NCBI GenBank assembly: GCA_015057455.1
Contig: SVEH01000009.1
Span: forward strand, 1-64,000
From: Lachnospiraceae bacterium
GTDB lineage: Bacteria > Bacillota > Clostridia > Lachnospirales > Lachnospiraceae
Length of the DNA stretch: 64,000 nt
Direction: 5' to 3'
Shown: one piece after another, positions 54,460 through 62,422 of the stretch
How the letters are laid out: every line of letters begins with the position of its first letter
Numbering within the stretch: position 1 is the stretch's first letter
Position numbers and translations under genes: made by a program
The notes under the pieces: model-generated
What the model saw: the letters and a program-made list of their open reading frames with translations, nothing else
What the model was told of the DNA's origin: nothing
The model's database searches: none

Positions 54460-56466
54460 CTATCTATTATTTGAACAGAATTTCTCGTAAACATAATCTG
54501 CCAATGTAAGTTCTAGATTAGCCTCACCCTTTATAGGATATATTTTAACATTATTCTTTAACTGTAAATAATACTTATGTGCTGCTCTAGGATTATTCTT
54601 TACACCAGCCTCGTAAGCCATCATTATTCTATTTTTAGCTAAAACATTCTGAAATTCTGTAACAAATCTTTCTACATCTGAATTAAATAATTTATCAACC
54701 ACATCTTTGTCATTAGAGCACATTATTTCTACAAATAATTTCTCGCTATTAATTTCATATTGATGTATTTTAGGTAAACTATTAAAATATTGATTTGTTG
54801 CCTCTAAACACTTAGCTGCTTGTGTAAAATCCAAATGTTCTAGATGCCATCTATACTCTAATAATTTCACTTTTGCAACTAAATAGTTTTTAATTTCTCC
54901 ACTTTTACTTATACAAAATTGTTCATAAGGAACTTCGCTATATGAACCTCCCTTAGACAAAAATGCATGTATAAGCAATTGTGAATGAACTGCAAGTGTT
55001 GCCTCATGGCTCTCTGTCATATGTAATAATATATATCCATCATTTGGCACACCACCTATTACAACTGGTACACCATTAAATATTGCCGTTACTATTCCTA
55101 CTGTACCGTATATAATTCCACACATATTAAGTGGATATTTTGAAAATGATTCCACGCCAAATACCAATACCAATGCTACTACTGATGTAATAACATTCAT
55201 TGCTATACCGCCCACACGATAAAGCTTATATGGATATTTGCCTTTTTTAACTTCTGGCGGCATCATTACACATTCTCCAACTGAATTAGGTGAATTATAT
55301 TTTTTTACTGTTGTTTTTTTATTCTCTTTTGTTAAAACTACACTAAATACTCTAAATGATATTAATGAATAATTAGTTAATGTTCCACCTATCAAATGTC
55401 CGAATTCATGCATTACTATATGTATAAAATAACTTAACAAAACTACTATAATAATGATTACAACATTAATAATTTTACTTAAGAAATTATCTTCTTCAAT
55501 ATGACTATTCCAAAATGATTTAAATGGTCCGCTAAGTAAATTACCACCTAACACACCTATAAACACATACAAAATAATTCTAAATACTGCTTCCATTACT
55601 GTATGTGATTTAGCAGGAGTCTGTACTGTTATATCACATTCATAGTTTCCTGATGTAACAAAATCACTATCGTTATATGCAGTCTTATCATAGTCTCCCA
55701 TATCATATCCAGTGTAATTATAATTAGTATCATAGCTAGTATTTATATTAGTATACTCTGCGCCTTTCTTCGTGTCATTTTTACCACTTCCATAACTAGT
55801 ATTATTATAATTATAATCACTATATGTCATATTACTAAATTGATTTTCATTATATGAGCTATTCTTGTTATAACTATCCTTGTTACCATATAAATCTTTA
55901 TTATAATTATCCTTACTACCATATGTATCTTTACCATAATTATCTTTGCCATATGAAGCTTTATTACCATTGTTTTCACTATAATTATTTCCGTTATAAT
56001 TACTTTGCTTATATTCTTTTTCTACATAACTATTTCCATAATTTGAATTGCCACCATAATTATTATATCCGTTATTACCATAACTTGAATTATTATATCC
56101 ATTATTGTTGTAATTTGAATTATTATAATTTGAAGCATTATAGTTTCTATTATTGTAATTTAAGTTACTATAATTTGAATTATTATATCCACCATTATAA
56201 CTACTTGAATCATCATATCCTATACTAAAATCACTTGATTCATTATTTTGAGGCATAGCATTAGAAGCATGATTAGAATAATTCATATATTCATCATAAC
56301 CATACATATTGTTGTTATAATTGTTCCCAGAATTCCCATATGATTTATTCTGATATTGATTATTCATACCTTGCTGTCCACCACCAGAATTGTATCCTGA
56401 GTACTTTTTCTCATTATAACTTGCGTATTTATTTTTATTCGTTTTTCCTCTTCCTGAATTATACAT
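54460..56466 (-). CDS. M50 metalloprotease with an Asn/Tyr-rich prion-like N-terminal domain
   Basis: 668 aa in two very different parts. Residues 1-275 are almost wholly Asn, Tyr, Ser and Gly (repeats such as NYNNSNYN, YGNNGYNNY, YGKDNYGKD), a low-complexity stretch of the kind called prion-like. Residues about 290-480 are membrane-embedded with the zinc motif HEFGH (353-357) and the partner 'VPNDGYILL' (473-481), matching site-2 (M50) intramembrane proteases. About 190 soluble residues follow. The gene sits 10 bases after a BY-kinase-like gene and 11 bases before recJ. Low-complexity DNA could inflate the N-terminus, but the frame is open throughout, with a GGGG ribosome site. Confidence 0.82.
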   Translation of the reverse strand: MYNSGRGKTNKNKYASYNEKKYSGYNSGGGQQGMNNQYQNKSYGNSGNNYNNNMYGYDEYMNYSNHASNAMPQNNESSDFSIGYDDSSSYNGGYNNSNYSNLNYNNRNYNASNYNNSNYNNNGYNNSSYGNNGYNNYGGNSNYGNSYVEKEYKQSNYNGNNYSENNGNKASYGKDNYGKDTYGSKDNYNKDLYGNKDSYNKNSSYNENQFSNMTYSDYNYNNTSYGSGKNDTKKGAEYTNINTSYDTNYNYTGYDMGDYDKTAYNDSDFVTSGNYECDITVQTPAKSHTVMEAVFRIILYVFIGVLGGNLLSGPFKSFWNSHIEEDNFLSKIINVVIIIIVVLLSYFIHIVMHEFGHLIGGTLTNYSLISFRVFSVVLTKENKKTTVKKYNSPNSVGECVMMPPEVKKGKYPYKLYRVGGIAMNVITSVVALVLVFGVESFSKYPLNMCGIIYGTVGIVTAIFNGVPVVIGGVPNDGYILLHMTESHEATLAVHSQLLIHAFLSKGGSYSEVPYEQFCISKSGEIKNYLVAKVKLLEYRWHLEHLDFTQAAKCLEATNQYFNSLPKIHQYEINSEKLFVEIMCSNDKDVVDKLFNSDVERFVTEFQNVLAKNRIMMAYEAGVKNNPRAAHKYYLQLKNNVKIYPIKGEANLELTLADYVYEKFCSNNR

Positions 56467-56476
56467 ACATACGCCC

Positions 56477-57088
56477 CTATCTGTTATTAAGTACCGCTCC
56501 TAACACTTTACAATTATATATTTCCATAATCTTAAGATTATTTTTTATCTTCCTCTTAGCCACACTATTAGGTTGTATTACCATAATTCCCCCGTCTGCT
56601 TCTTTAAGAAACACTTCATCATTATCAGTAAATCCCATAGTCGGCATATCAACAATAATATAATTAAATTCATCTTTTAGACAATTTAACATAACACCAT
56701 ATACTTGTCTATCCATGTTAAGATTTTCATTTTCCTTTGTTGCTCCTGAAAACATAACATTAAGCCCCTCAACATCTGTATCATATATTACATTCTCTAC
56801 ATTAACTTTACCACTTAAGACATCTATAATTCCCATAGTAACTTTATCTTCTATTGTCATTGTTTTTCTTACATCTGCCATAAGTAGTAACACTCTATAA
56901 TCTTGCTGAGCAAGTGCTTCTGCAATTTGAGATGCTACAAAAGTCTTACCTTCTTGGTTAGCAGAACTAGTAACTGCTATTACACGAATATCCTTTGATA
57001 ATTCTGATATTGCTTTTGCAATTTCATTAAATTTATCTTGCGCTTCCTTAGGTAAATTATTATTATAATCAAATTTAAAAGTTTGCAT
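56477..57088 (-). CDS. CpsD/BY-kinase-like P-loop ATPase with altered motifs
   Basis: 203 aa, Mrp/MinD-fold protein most like the bacterial tyrosine kinases (CpsD/CapB) that pair with Wzz-type membrane proteins. The Walker A region reads SSANQEGKT (41-49, Lys48) rather than the usual 'S..PGEGKS'. The Walker A' segment is 'LLLMADVRK', lacking the first Asp of the common 'IDAD.R'. Walker B is 'YIIVDMPTMG'. There is no C-terminal tyrosine cluster. It may bind ATP without autophosphorylating. The gene lies between a Wzz-like gene and the prion-like M50 gene, with no capsule synthesis genes near. Confidence 0.8.
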   Translation of the reverse strand: MQTFKFDYNNNLPKEAQDKFNEIAKAISELSKDIRVIAVTSSANQEGKTFVASQIAEALAQQDYRVLLLMADVRKTMTIEDKVTMGIIDVLSGKVNVENVIYDTDVEGLNVMFSGATKENENLNMDRQVYGVMLNCLKDEFNYIIVDMPTMGFTDNDEVFLKEADGGIMVIQPNSVAKRKIKNNLKIMEIYNCKVLGAVLNNR

Positions 57089-57167
57089 GCTTTCACCACA
57101 TTTCTTTTATCCTAATCTCGCTTTATAAATATACCATACACTAAACACTATACTATTATGCCTATTA

Positions 57168-57842
57168 TTATAACTCTTCTATATATGGCACTTCTGCTAA
57201 CACAAGTACATGTAATTCGTCTTCTATATCTACTTTCTTTTTTATCCTACCATTACCGTAATATATAATTAAGAAAATAATCACTCCTATAATCCAGCCA
57301 ACAACCAATCCAATCTCTGTAAAATATGTAATACCTAATTTTATTGTAGGCTCTCCCATAACTTTCACTTCTTCAGCTATAGTTTTACCATTCTTAATTA
57401 TATATCCCACTTTATTACTCTTTGAAAAATAATCACATAGCTTTCCACTTACAGTATTCACTATTCTTTTTGCTCTTACTTGAGAATCATCTGTATAATA
57501 TGTAGTAATCTTTCCTTCTTCAACATCAAATCTAAGATTATCTAAAAACTCATCATATGTAACATAACTTCCCAAATATGCTTCCATTTGCGTTTTATAT
57601 TCACCACTAGAAATCGCATCAAAACAGTCTTTACTAGTTATGTCTTTTTCACCCTCAAGTAAATTATATGAAGCATATATATACGCATTATATTTAATTT
57701 CAAACTTTTGACTATCTAAACTTCTTGTCACAACATGCACTGCCATAAATACAGTTCCAATTAACAATCCAACAAGAAATATTCTAGCCATATTATATTT
57801 AAAATATCTTTTTAATTTGCCTGAATTATTATCTTTACTCAT
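57168..57842 (-). CDS. Wzz/CpsC-like membrane protein
   Basis: 224 aa with a membrane span near each end (about 17-38 and 178-202) enclosing an external mixed domain of ~140 residues, the topology of polysaccharide chain-length regulators and BY-kinase activators. 'TYYTDDSQVRAKRIVNTVSGKLCDYF' resembles the Wzz 'DPe.A..iaN...e.l' segment, and 'EPTIKLGITYF..IGLVVGWIIGVIIFLIIYYGN' gives the second span. The C-terminal tail (IEDELHVLVLAEVPYIEEL) likely contacts the ATPase encoded next. Its sequence is divergent, so the family call is moderate. Confidence 0.72.
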   Translation of the reverse strand: MSKDNNSGKLKRYFKYNMARIFLVGLLIGTVFMAVHVVTRSLDSQKFEIKYNAYIYASYNLLEGEKDITSKDCFDAISSGEYKTQMEAYLGSYVTYDEFLDNLRFDVEEGKITTYYTDDSQVRAKRIVNTVSGKLCDYFSKSNKVGYIIKNGKTIAEEVKVMGEPTIKLGITYFTEIGLVVGWIIGVIIFLIIYYGNGRIKKKVDIEDELHVLVLAEVPYIEEL

Positions 57843-57913
57843 ACATATACCCTCTTATCTTTTATAAAATAGTGAAAACCATTCTTTCTAAAAGCTTTAT
57901 TTCAAAGTAATAA

Positions 57914-59404
57914 TTAGTCTATTGCTAAAATTTTCTTAACCTCTTTTACCATATCTTCTTTTTCACATACTGTCTTATGAAGTATATCAGCAGTTCTTAT
58001 CTCATTAATTGCCTCTGGAACTTTAACCTCTGATATCTTTTCCATTTCATCTACAAGTTCAAAATCAGACATTTTGTCATAATCCTTATTAAGCGAATTC
58101 ATTACACTTCTTGTAAACTTATATGGACTTGCAGTTGATGCAATAACTATAGGATGTTCATCATTTAAATGAGCCTTATAATCATAAGCTGCTGATGCTG
58201 CAACTGCTGTATGTGTATCAATTAAATATTCTGATTTATCGAATACATCTTTTATTGTTTTAGATGTTGTTTCTTCATCTGCATACATACCTATAAAGTC
58301 CATTAATCTCATCTTCATATCTTCTGTTATTGTATATGCACCTTTTTTCTTAAGATCATTCATCATTTTTGCTGTTGTTTTATCATCCATTCCAGCTATA
58401 CTATATATCATTCTCTCTAAATTACTTGATATTAATATATCCATAGATGGTGATTGAGTTAATATAAACTCTCTATTCTTGTCATATTTACCACTTTCAA
58501 AGAAATCATATAAAACTTTATTCTCGTTAGATGCACAAATTAGCTTCGCAATTGGAAGCCCCATTCTTTTAGCATAATATGCTGCTAATATATTACCAAA
58601 GTTTCCAGTTGGTACAACTACATTGATAACATCTCCATTTTTTATTTCTTCTGCACCTACTAATAATGTATAAACATATACATAGTATACAATTTGTGGC
58701 ACTAAACGACCTATATTAATGGAATTTGCTGATGAAAATTGGTATCCTTTATCTTTAAGAAGCTTGTTTAATTTCTTGTCATTAAACATTTCTTTTACAC
58801 CATTTTGTGCATCATCAAAATTACCTTTTATTCCTATTACATGAGTATTCTTTCCTTTTTGAGTAACCATTTGTTTCTCTTGAATTGGACTTACTCCATC
58901 CTTTGGATAAAATACTATAATCTCTGTATTATCTACATCTGCAAATCCTGCAAGAGCAGCTTTTCCTGTATCTCCTGATGTTGCAGTAAGTATTACTATA
59001 TCATTATTAACTTTATTCTTTTTTGCAGATGTTGTAAGTAAATGTGGCAATATTGAAAGAGCCATATCTTTAAATGCAATTGTCTTACCATGAAATAATT
59101 CTAAATAATACATTCCATCTGCTCTAACTAATTGAACCATATCCTCTGTATCAAATTTATCATCATATGCTTTATCTATACAATTCTTTAATTCTTCCTC
59201 TGTAAAATCATTTAAAAACAACTTCATAACTTCATATGCCACTTCTTTATATGACATATTAACTAATTCATCTATTGTCTTGTCTAATTTTGGTATGCTA
59301 CTTGGAACGTATAATCCGCCATCTGTTGCCAATCCCCTTAATATTGCTTGTGATGCTGTTACCTCTTCGTTTTTATTTCTAGTACTGTTATAAGTTATCT
59401 TCAT
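57914..59404 (-). CDS. thrC: Threonine synthase
   Basis: 496 aa, PLP enzyme converting phosphohomoserine to threonine. The cofactor lysine is in 'LFHGKTIAFKDMALSILPHLL', and 'TATSGDTGKAALAGF' and 'VPTGNFGNILAAYYAKRMGLPI' bind phosphate and PLP. The N-terminal 'YNSTRNKNEEVTASQAILRGLATDGGLYVP' is typical. The start at 59404 has GGAAGGAG 6-7 bases upstream. A promoter (59449-59477) and a small CCCGAAAGGG hairpin lie in the leader. Confidence 0.96.
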   Translation of the reverse strand: MKITYNSTRNKNEEVTASQAILRGLATDGGLYVPSSIPKLDKTIDELVNMSYKEVAYEVMKLFLNDFTEEELKNCIDKAYDDKFDTEDMVQLVRADGMYYLELFHGKTIAFKDMALSILPHLLTTSAKKNKVNNDIVILTATSGDTGKAALAGFADVDNTEIIVFYPKDGVSPIQEKQMVTQKGKNTHVIGIKGNFDDAQNGVKEMFNDKKLNKLLKDKGYQFSSANSINIGRLVPQIVYYVYVYTLLVGAEEIKNGDVINVVVPTGNFGNILAAYYAKRMGLPIAKLICASNENKVLYDFFESGKYDKNREFILTQSPSMDILISSNLERMIYSIAGMDDKTTAKMMNDLKKKGAYTITEDMKMRLMDFIGMYADEETTSKTIKDVFDKSEYLIDTHTAVAASAAYDYKAHLNDEHPIVIASTASPYKFTRSVMNSLNKDYDKMSDFELVDEMEKISEVKVPEAINEIRTADILHKTVCEKEDMVKEVKKILAID

Positions 59405-59448
59405 GTCTATCTCCTTCCATATATACATTCCCTTTCGGGTTTGTTACA

Positions 59449-59477
59449 GTTTTACCATATAAATATATACTTGTCTA
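59449..59477 (-). promoter_or_regulatory. Probable promoter of thrC
   Basis: On the minus strand, TAGACA (59472-59477), 17 bases, TAAAAC (59449-59454). The CCCGAAAGGG hairpin at 59430-59439 would be at the start of the transcript. Confidence 0.55.
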
Positions 59478-59562
59478 TTAAATTATTATAATAATTTATT
59501 TTAATTTTTATCTAGCACTCTTAAAATCCATTATAACTAACTTATACTATCTATTTTCTATA

Positions 59563-60435
59563 TTATTTAAAGAATTCATGATTGCCATGTTTTACAACTC
59601 TTGTCAAAGCTCTATCAAACCATGTAACATTTCCACTACTTGATGCACTTCTCGCCATAAAATACAATGCTCCATTTGAATAATCCTCTCCTTGTAGTGC
59701 CATTGTTACCGCTAATTTTGTTTCACTTGATACTTTAACAGAATATATTCTACCATTTGAAACTGGCTGGAATTGTCCTGGTGCCATAATTACTCCTTTA
59801 ATTGTACTTGGGAACTTACGACTCCTTACTCGATTTAATATTACATTAGCTACTAATATTTTACCTTTTAAATCTTCACATCCAGCTTCTGCTTGTACAA
59901 TTTTATAGAATAATTCCATCTCACTTATATTAATTCCATACTTTAATTGTATATTAAAATTATTAATTCCTATAACTGATAATGACTTGGTTTTATCTGT
60001 TATAATTGCACTTCTCGAATTATCATATACCTCTTCATTATTAAGGACTTTATCTGTAACTGAATTAGCGTAATTAATATAACTTTCTGTATAATTTACT
60101 GTATTTGTATTACATTCTTCATTCAATATTACCTCATAGAACTTAGATTGATTAGTTACTTCTATTGTTTGAGTTACAGTATCACTTACTTTAATTCTAT
60201 TTATATCCAAAGCCTCTTCTGCCTCAGATATATAGTCCGACATAGCCGGGCTTATTGCTTTATAAGCGTATGCTTCAAATAATCCTACTGTACATACAAA
60301 TACCATTATAGCTAATATAAATATTATACATTTTGAAACTATCATTGTATTATTACTTACTGTATAATCACATAACTTATTATAATCCTTTTCTATTGTA
60401 TATAACCTCTTACTAGACGTATGAATATCTCCCAT
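59563..60435 (-). CDS. SleB-type cell wall hydrolase, membrane anchored
   Basis: 290 aa with one N-terminal membrane span (about 32-52), an extracytoplasmic linker (about 60-165), and a Hydrolase_2/SleB domain (about 172-290). The domain shows 'FYKIVQAEAGCEDLKGKILVANVILNRV' (the Glu of QAEAG is the likely catalytic acid), 'KGVIMAPGQFQPVSNGRI' and 'GALYFM...WFDRALTRVVKHGNHEFF'. SleB proteins are lytic transglycosylases acting on spore cortex or vegetative peptidoglycan. The long anchor suggests a vegetative or forespore membrane role. AGAGAGG ribosome site. Confidence 0.88.
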   Translation of the reverse strand: MGDIHTSSKRLYTIEKDYNKLCDYTVSNNTMIVSKCIIFILAIMVFVCTVGLFEAYAYKAISPAMSDYISEAEEALDINRIKVSDTVTQTIEVTNQSKFYEVILNEECNTNTVNYTESYINYANSVTDKVLNNEEVYDNSRSAIITDKTKSLSVIGINNFNIQLKYGINISEMELFYKIVQAEAGCEDLKGKILVANVILNRVRSRKFPSTIKGVIMAPGQFQPVSNGRIYSVKVSSETKLAVTMALQGEDYSNGALYFMARSASSSGNVTWFDRALTRVVKHGNHEFFK

Positions 60436-60698
60436 ACTTATACCTCTCTTTTATTATTTATCTCCTATTAGATACTTATGTTTTCTTTCTATGTCCTTTT
60501 CTCCCAAAATGAACAGAGAAACCCACAAGTATACATTATTATTATATCATATATATGGTAATTTTTGTAAAATTTGTTTATTTTTTTCCATTTTTACTTT
60601 ATTTTTTATGCCGTAAAGTGTACTATATATATATATTTTTTTAGAAATTAGTATTTTAGTCTGATAATAACTTATTTTATAAAATATAGGAGGATATT

Positions 60699-61493
60699 AT
60701 GTCTTTATTACCAGGTGTATACAAAGCAAAAAAAGCAAATGGATCAACTTACTATAGGGCGTCTGTTACATACAAAAACAAACATATAAGTTTAGGTAGC
60801 TTTAATGAGCCCTTAGATGCCAACCTTGCATATACAGAAGCTAGAGATATTATAGATAATAATCTATATACTGTTAATGACTACAATTCAGACTTTAAAC
60901 TTTCTCTTGAGAAGTTTATTATTTTACTTAATTTCAGGGATAATAAGATATACTGTAAAACTCCTATATACCTATCAAAAGACTATTTTACATACTATCT
61001 ATCAGATGATATTCAATTATTATTTGATGTACAAGACTATTTCTATTATTCATATCATAAAATTATGAAACGTGGTAACCATTTATTTATTTCTGACTAC
61101 GATATGCAAATGAACATTCTATCTAGATTTGGGATACATAACTATGCAGTAGTAAACAGAGATTATGTATTTGTAAATGGTAATCCTTATGATTTTAGAT
61201 ATTCCAATATCAAAGTAATAAATCCTTATTATGGTGTTACAAAAATTACCAAGAATAACAAGGACCGTTATCTTACTAAAATTCATGTTAAAGGAGACTT
61301 AATTGTAGGTATCTATTCTACTGAAATCGAAGCTGCTATTGCTTACAATAAAGCTAGTGATTATTTAAAAAAGAATGGGATTAAAAAGAACTTTCCTCAA
61401 AACTATATCAACGAAATATCAGGTCCTGAATATTTAAGAATTTATAAAAAAATAAATGTTAGATACAATGTAATTCATTACACTATAAACTAA
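60699..61493 (+). CDS. AP2-domain DNA-binding protein with degenerate HNH core
   Basis: 264 aa with two AP2-like domains: 'GVYKAKKANGSTYYRASVTYKNKHISLGSFNEPLDANLAYTEA' (about 6-48) and 'GVTKITKNNKDRYLTKIHVKGDLIVGIYSTEIEAAIAYNKAS' (179-220). Between them, 'NRDYVFVNGNPYDFRYSNIKVINPY' (about 153-177) follows the layout of an HNH endonuclease (VDHINGN..DNR..NLR.V), but the first His-Asp and the central Asn are replaced by Phe/Val. So it is probably a DNA-binding protein derived from an AP2-HNH homing endonuclease. AGGAGG precedes the start. Its binding target is unknown. Confidence 0.75.
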   Translation: MSLLPGVYKAKKANGSTYYRASVTYKNKHISLGSFNEPLDANLAYTEARDIIDNNLYTVNDYNSDFKLSLEKFIILLNFRDNKIYCKTPIYLSKDYFTYYLSDDIQLLFDVQDYFYYSYHKIMKRGNHLFISDYDMQMNILSRFGIHNYAVVNRDYVFVNGNPYDFRYSNIKVINPYYGVTKITKNNKDRYLTKIHVKGDLIVGIYSTEIEAAIAYNKASDYLKKNGIKKNFPQNYINEISGPEYLRIYKKINVRYNVIHYTIN

Positions 61494-61496
61494 CAT

Positions 61497-62381
61497 TTAT
61501 TTATGATGTTTCTTTAACATAAGACGTTTTGTTTTGTTATACATAATCCATGCAACTATCAATTGAAACAATATACTAATAGGTATCCATAATGCATCTA
61601 TTATTCCCCAAACTCCATAATTATTCATTAATGTTCTATATATAGATGCATTACCTTCAATATAACTTTGAATCTTAAATATATTAATTACTGGATTTGT
61701 TACAAGTAAATTGCCCATATGATCTAACTTAGTATAAGAATATACATCTAGAATACTCTTATTAATTCCATCTGCAAAATTATATATAGCTCCAAACAAC
61801 ACATAACTTCCCAAAGTACTTGCAAGCTCTACTACCGCCAATAGTAATGCCGACAATGTAACTTTCTTGACTTTAGCAGATATATACATTCCAATACAGC
61901 TATAACAAATCACTGAGCTCATAACTACCAAAACATAAACTATAATATTAAATATATTAATAACTCCAACACTAAAAACAACACACAGATATGGTAAAGT
62001 GGATACAATAAGCATCAAATAAACAATACATATCATTTTTAGCTTTGTATGAATTATATCTTTAGTAGAAAATTTGCTTATTAATAACAAATCTAACGTT
62101 TTTGCTTCATATTCTCTAGCTAGAGTTACACCTACAGTAAATGGAATAACACATAATATAATTATATACTCAATTAACAACACAGTATTATACATTCCTA
62201 AAACTGCCTTATAATCTGCTGAATATCCCGTTGATTCACTTCGAAAAATCATATTGAAATAATATGCCACACATCCAAATACAATTAAATTACACAGTAC
62301 AAAGGATATTATATACCATGTTCTTCTAATCTCTATCTTTAATTCTTTAAAAAGCATAATTTTCTTGTCTTTTTCGCTCAT
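61497..62381 (-). CDS. ABC-2 type transporter permease
   Basis: 294 aa, six hydrophobic spans. The N-terminal cytoplasmic helix is 'LFKELKIEIRRTWYII', and the conserved 'GVTLAREYEAKTLDLLLISKFSTKDIIHTKLKM' follows span 2. It closely follows the ATPase at 62423-63919 and forms its membrane partner. The start at 62381 has GGAGG 5 bases before; the longer frame contains that site. Substrate unknown. Confidence 0.9.
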   Translation of the reverse strand: MSEKDKKIMLFKELKIEIRRTWYIISFVLCNLIVFGCVAYYFNMIFRSESTGYSADYKAVLGMYNTVLLIEYIIILCVIPFTVGVTLAREYEAKTLDLLLISKFSTKDIIHTKLKMICIVYLMLIVSTLPYLCVVFSVGVINIFNIIVYVLVVMSSVICYSCIGMYISAKVKKVTLSALLLAVVELASTLGSYVLFGAIYNFADGINKSILDVYSYTKLDHMGNLLVTNPVINIFKIQSYIEGNASIYRTLMNNYGVWGIIDALWIPISILFQLIVAWIMYNKTKRLMLKKHHK

Positions 62382-62422
62382 AGTCTCCTCCTTTCTTCCC
62401 ATATTTCTCTTCTGTAGTCACC

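Noticed and set aside
55854..56228. Plus-strand ORF of 124 codons rich in Tyr/Asn/His
   Set aside because: Antisense shadow of the Asn/Tyr-rich N-terminus of the M50 protein; low complexity, no ribosome site.
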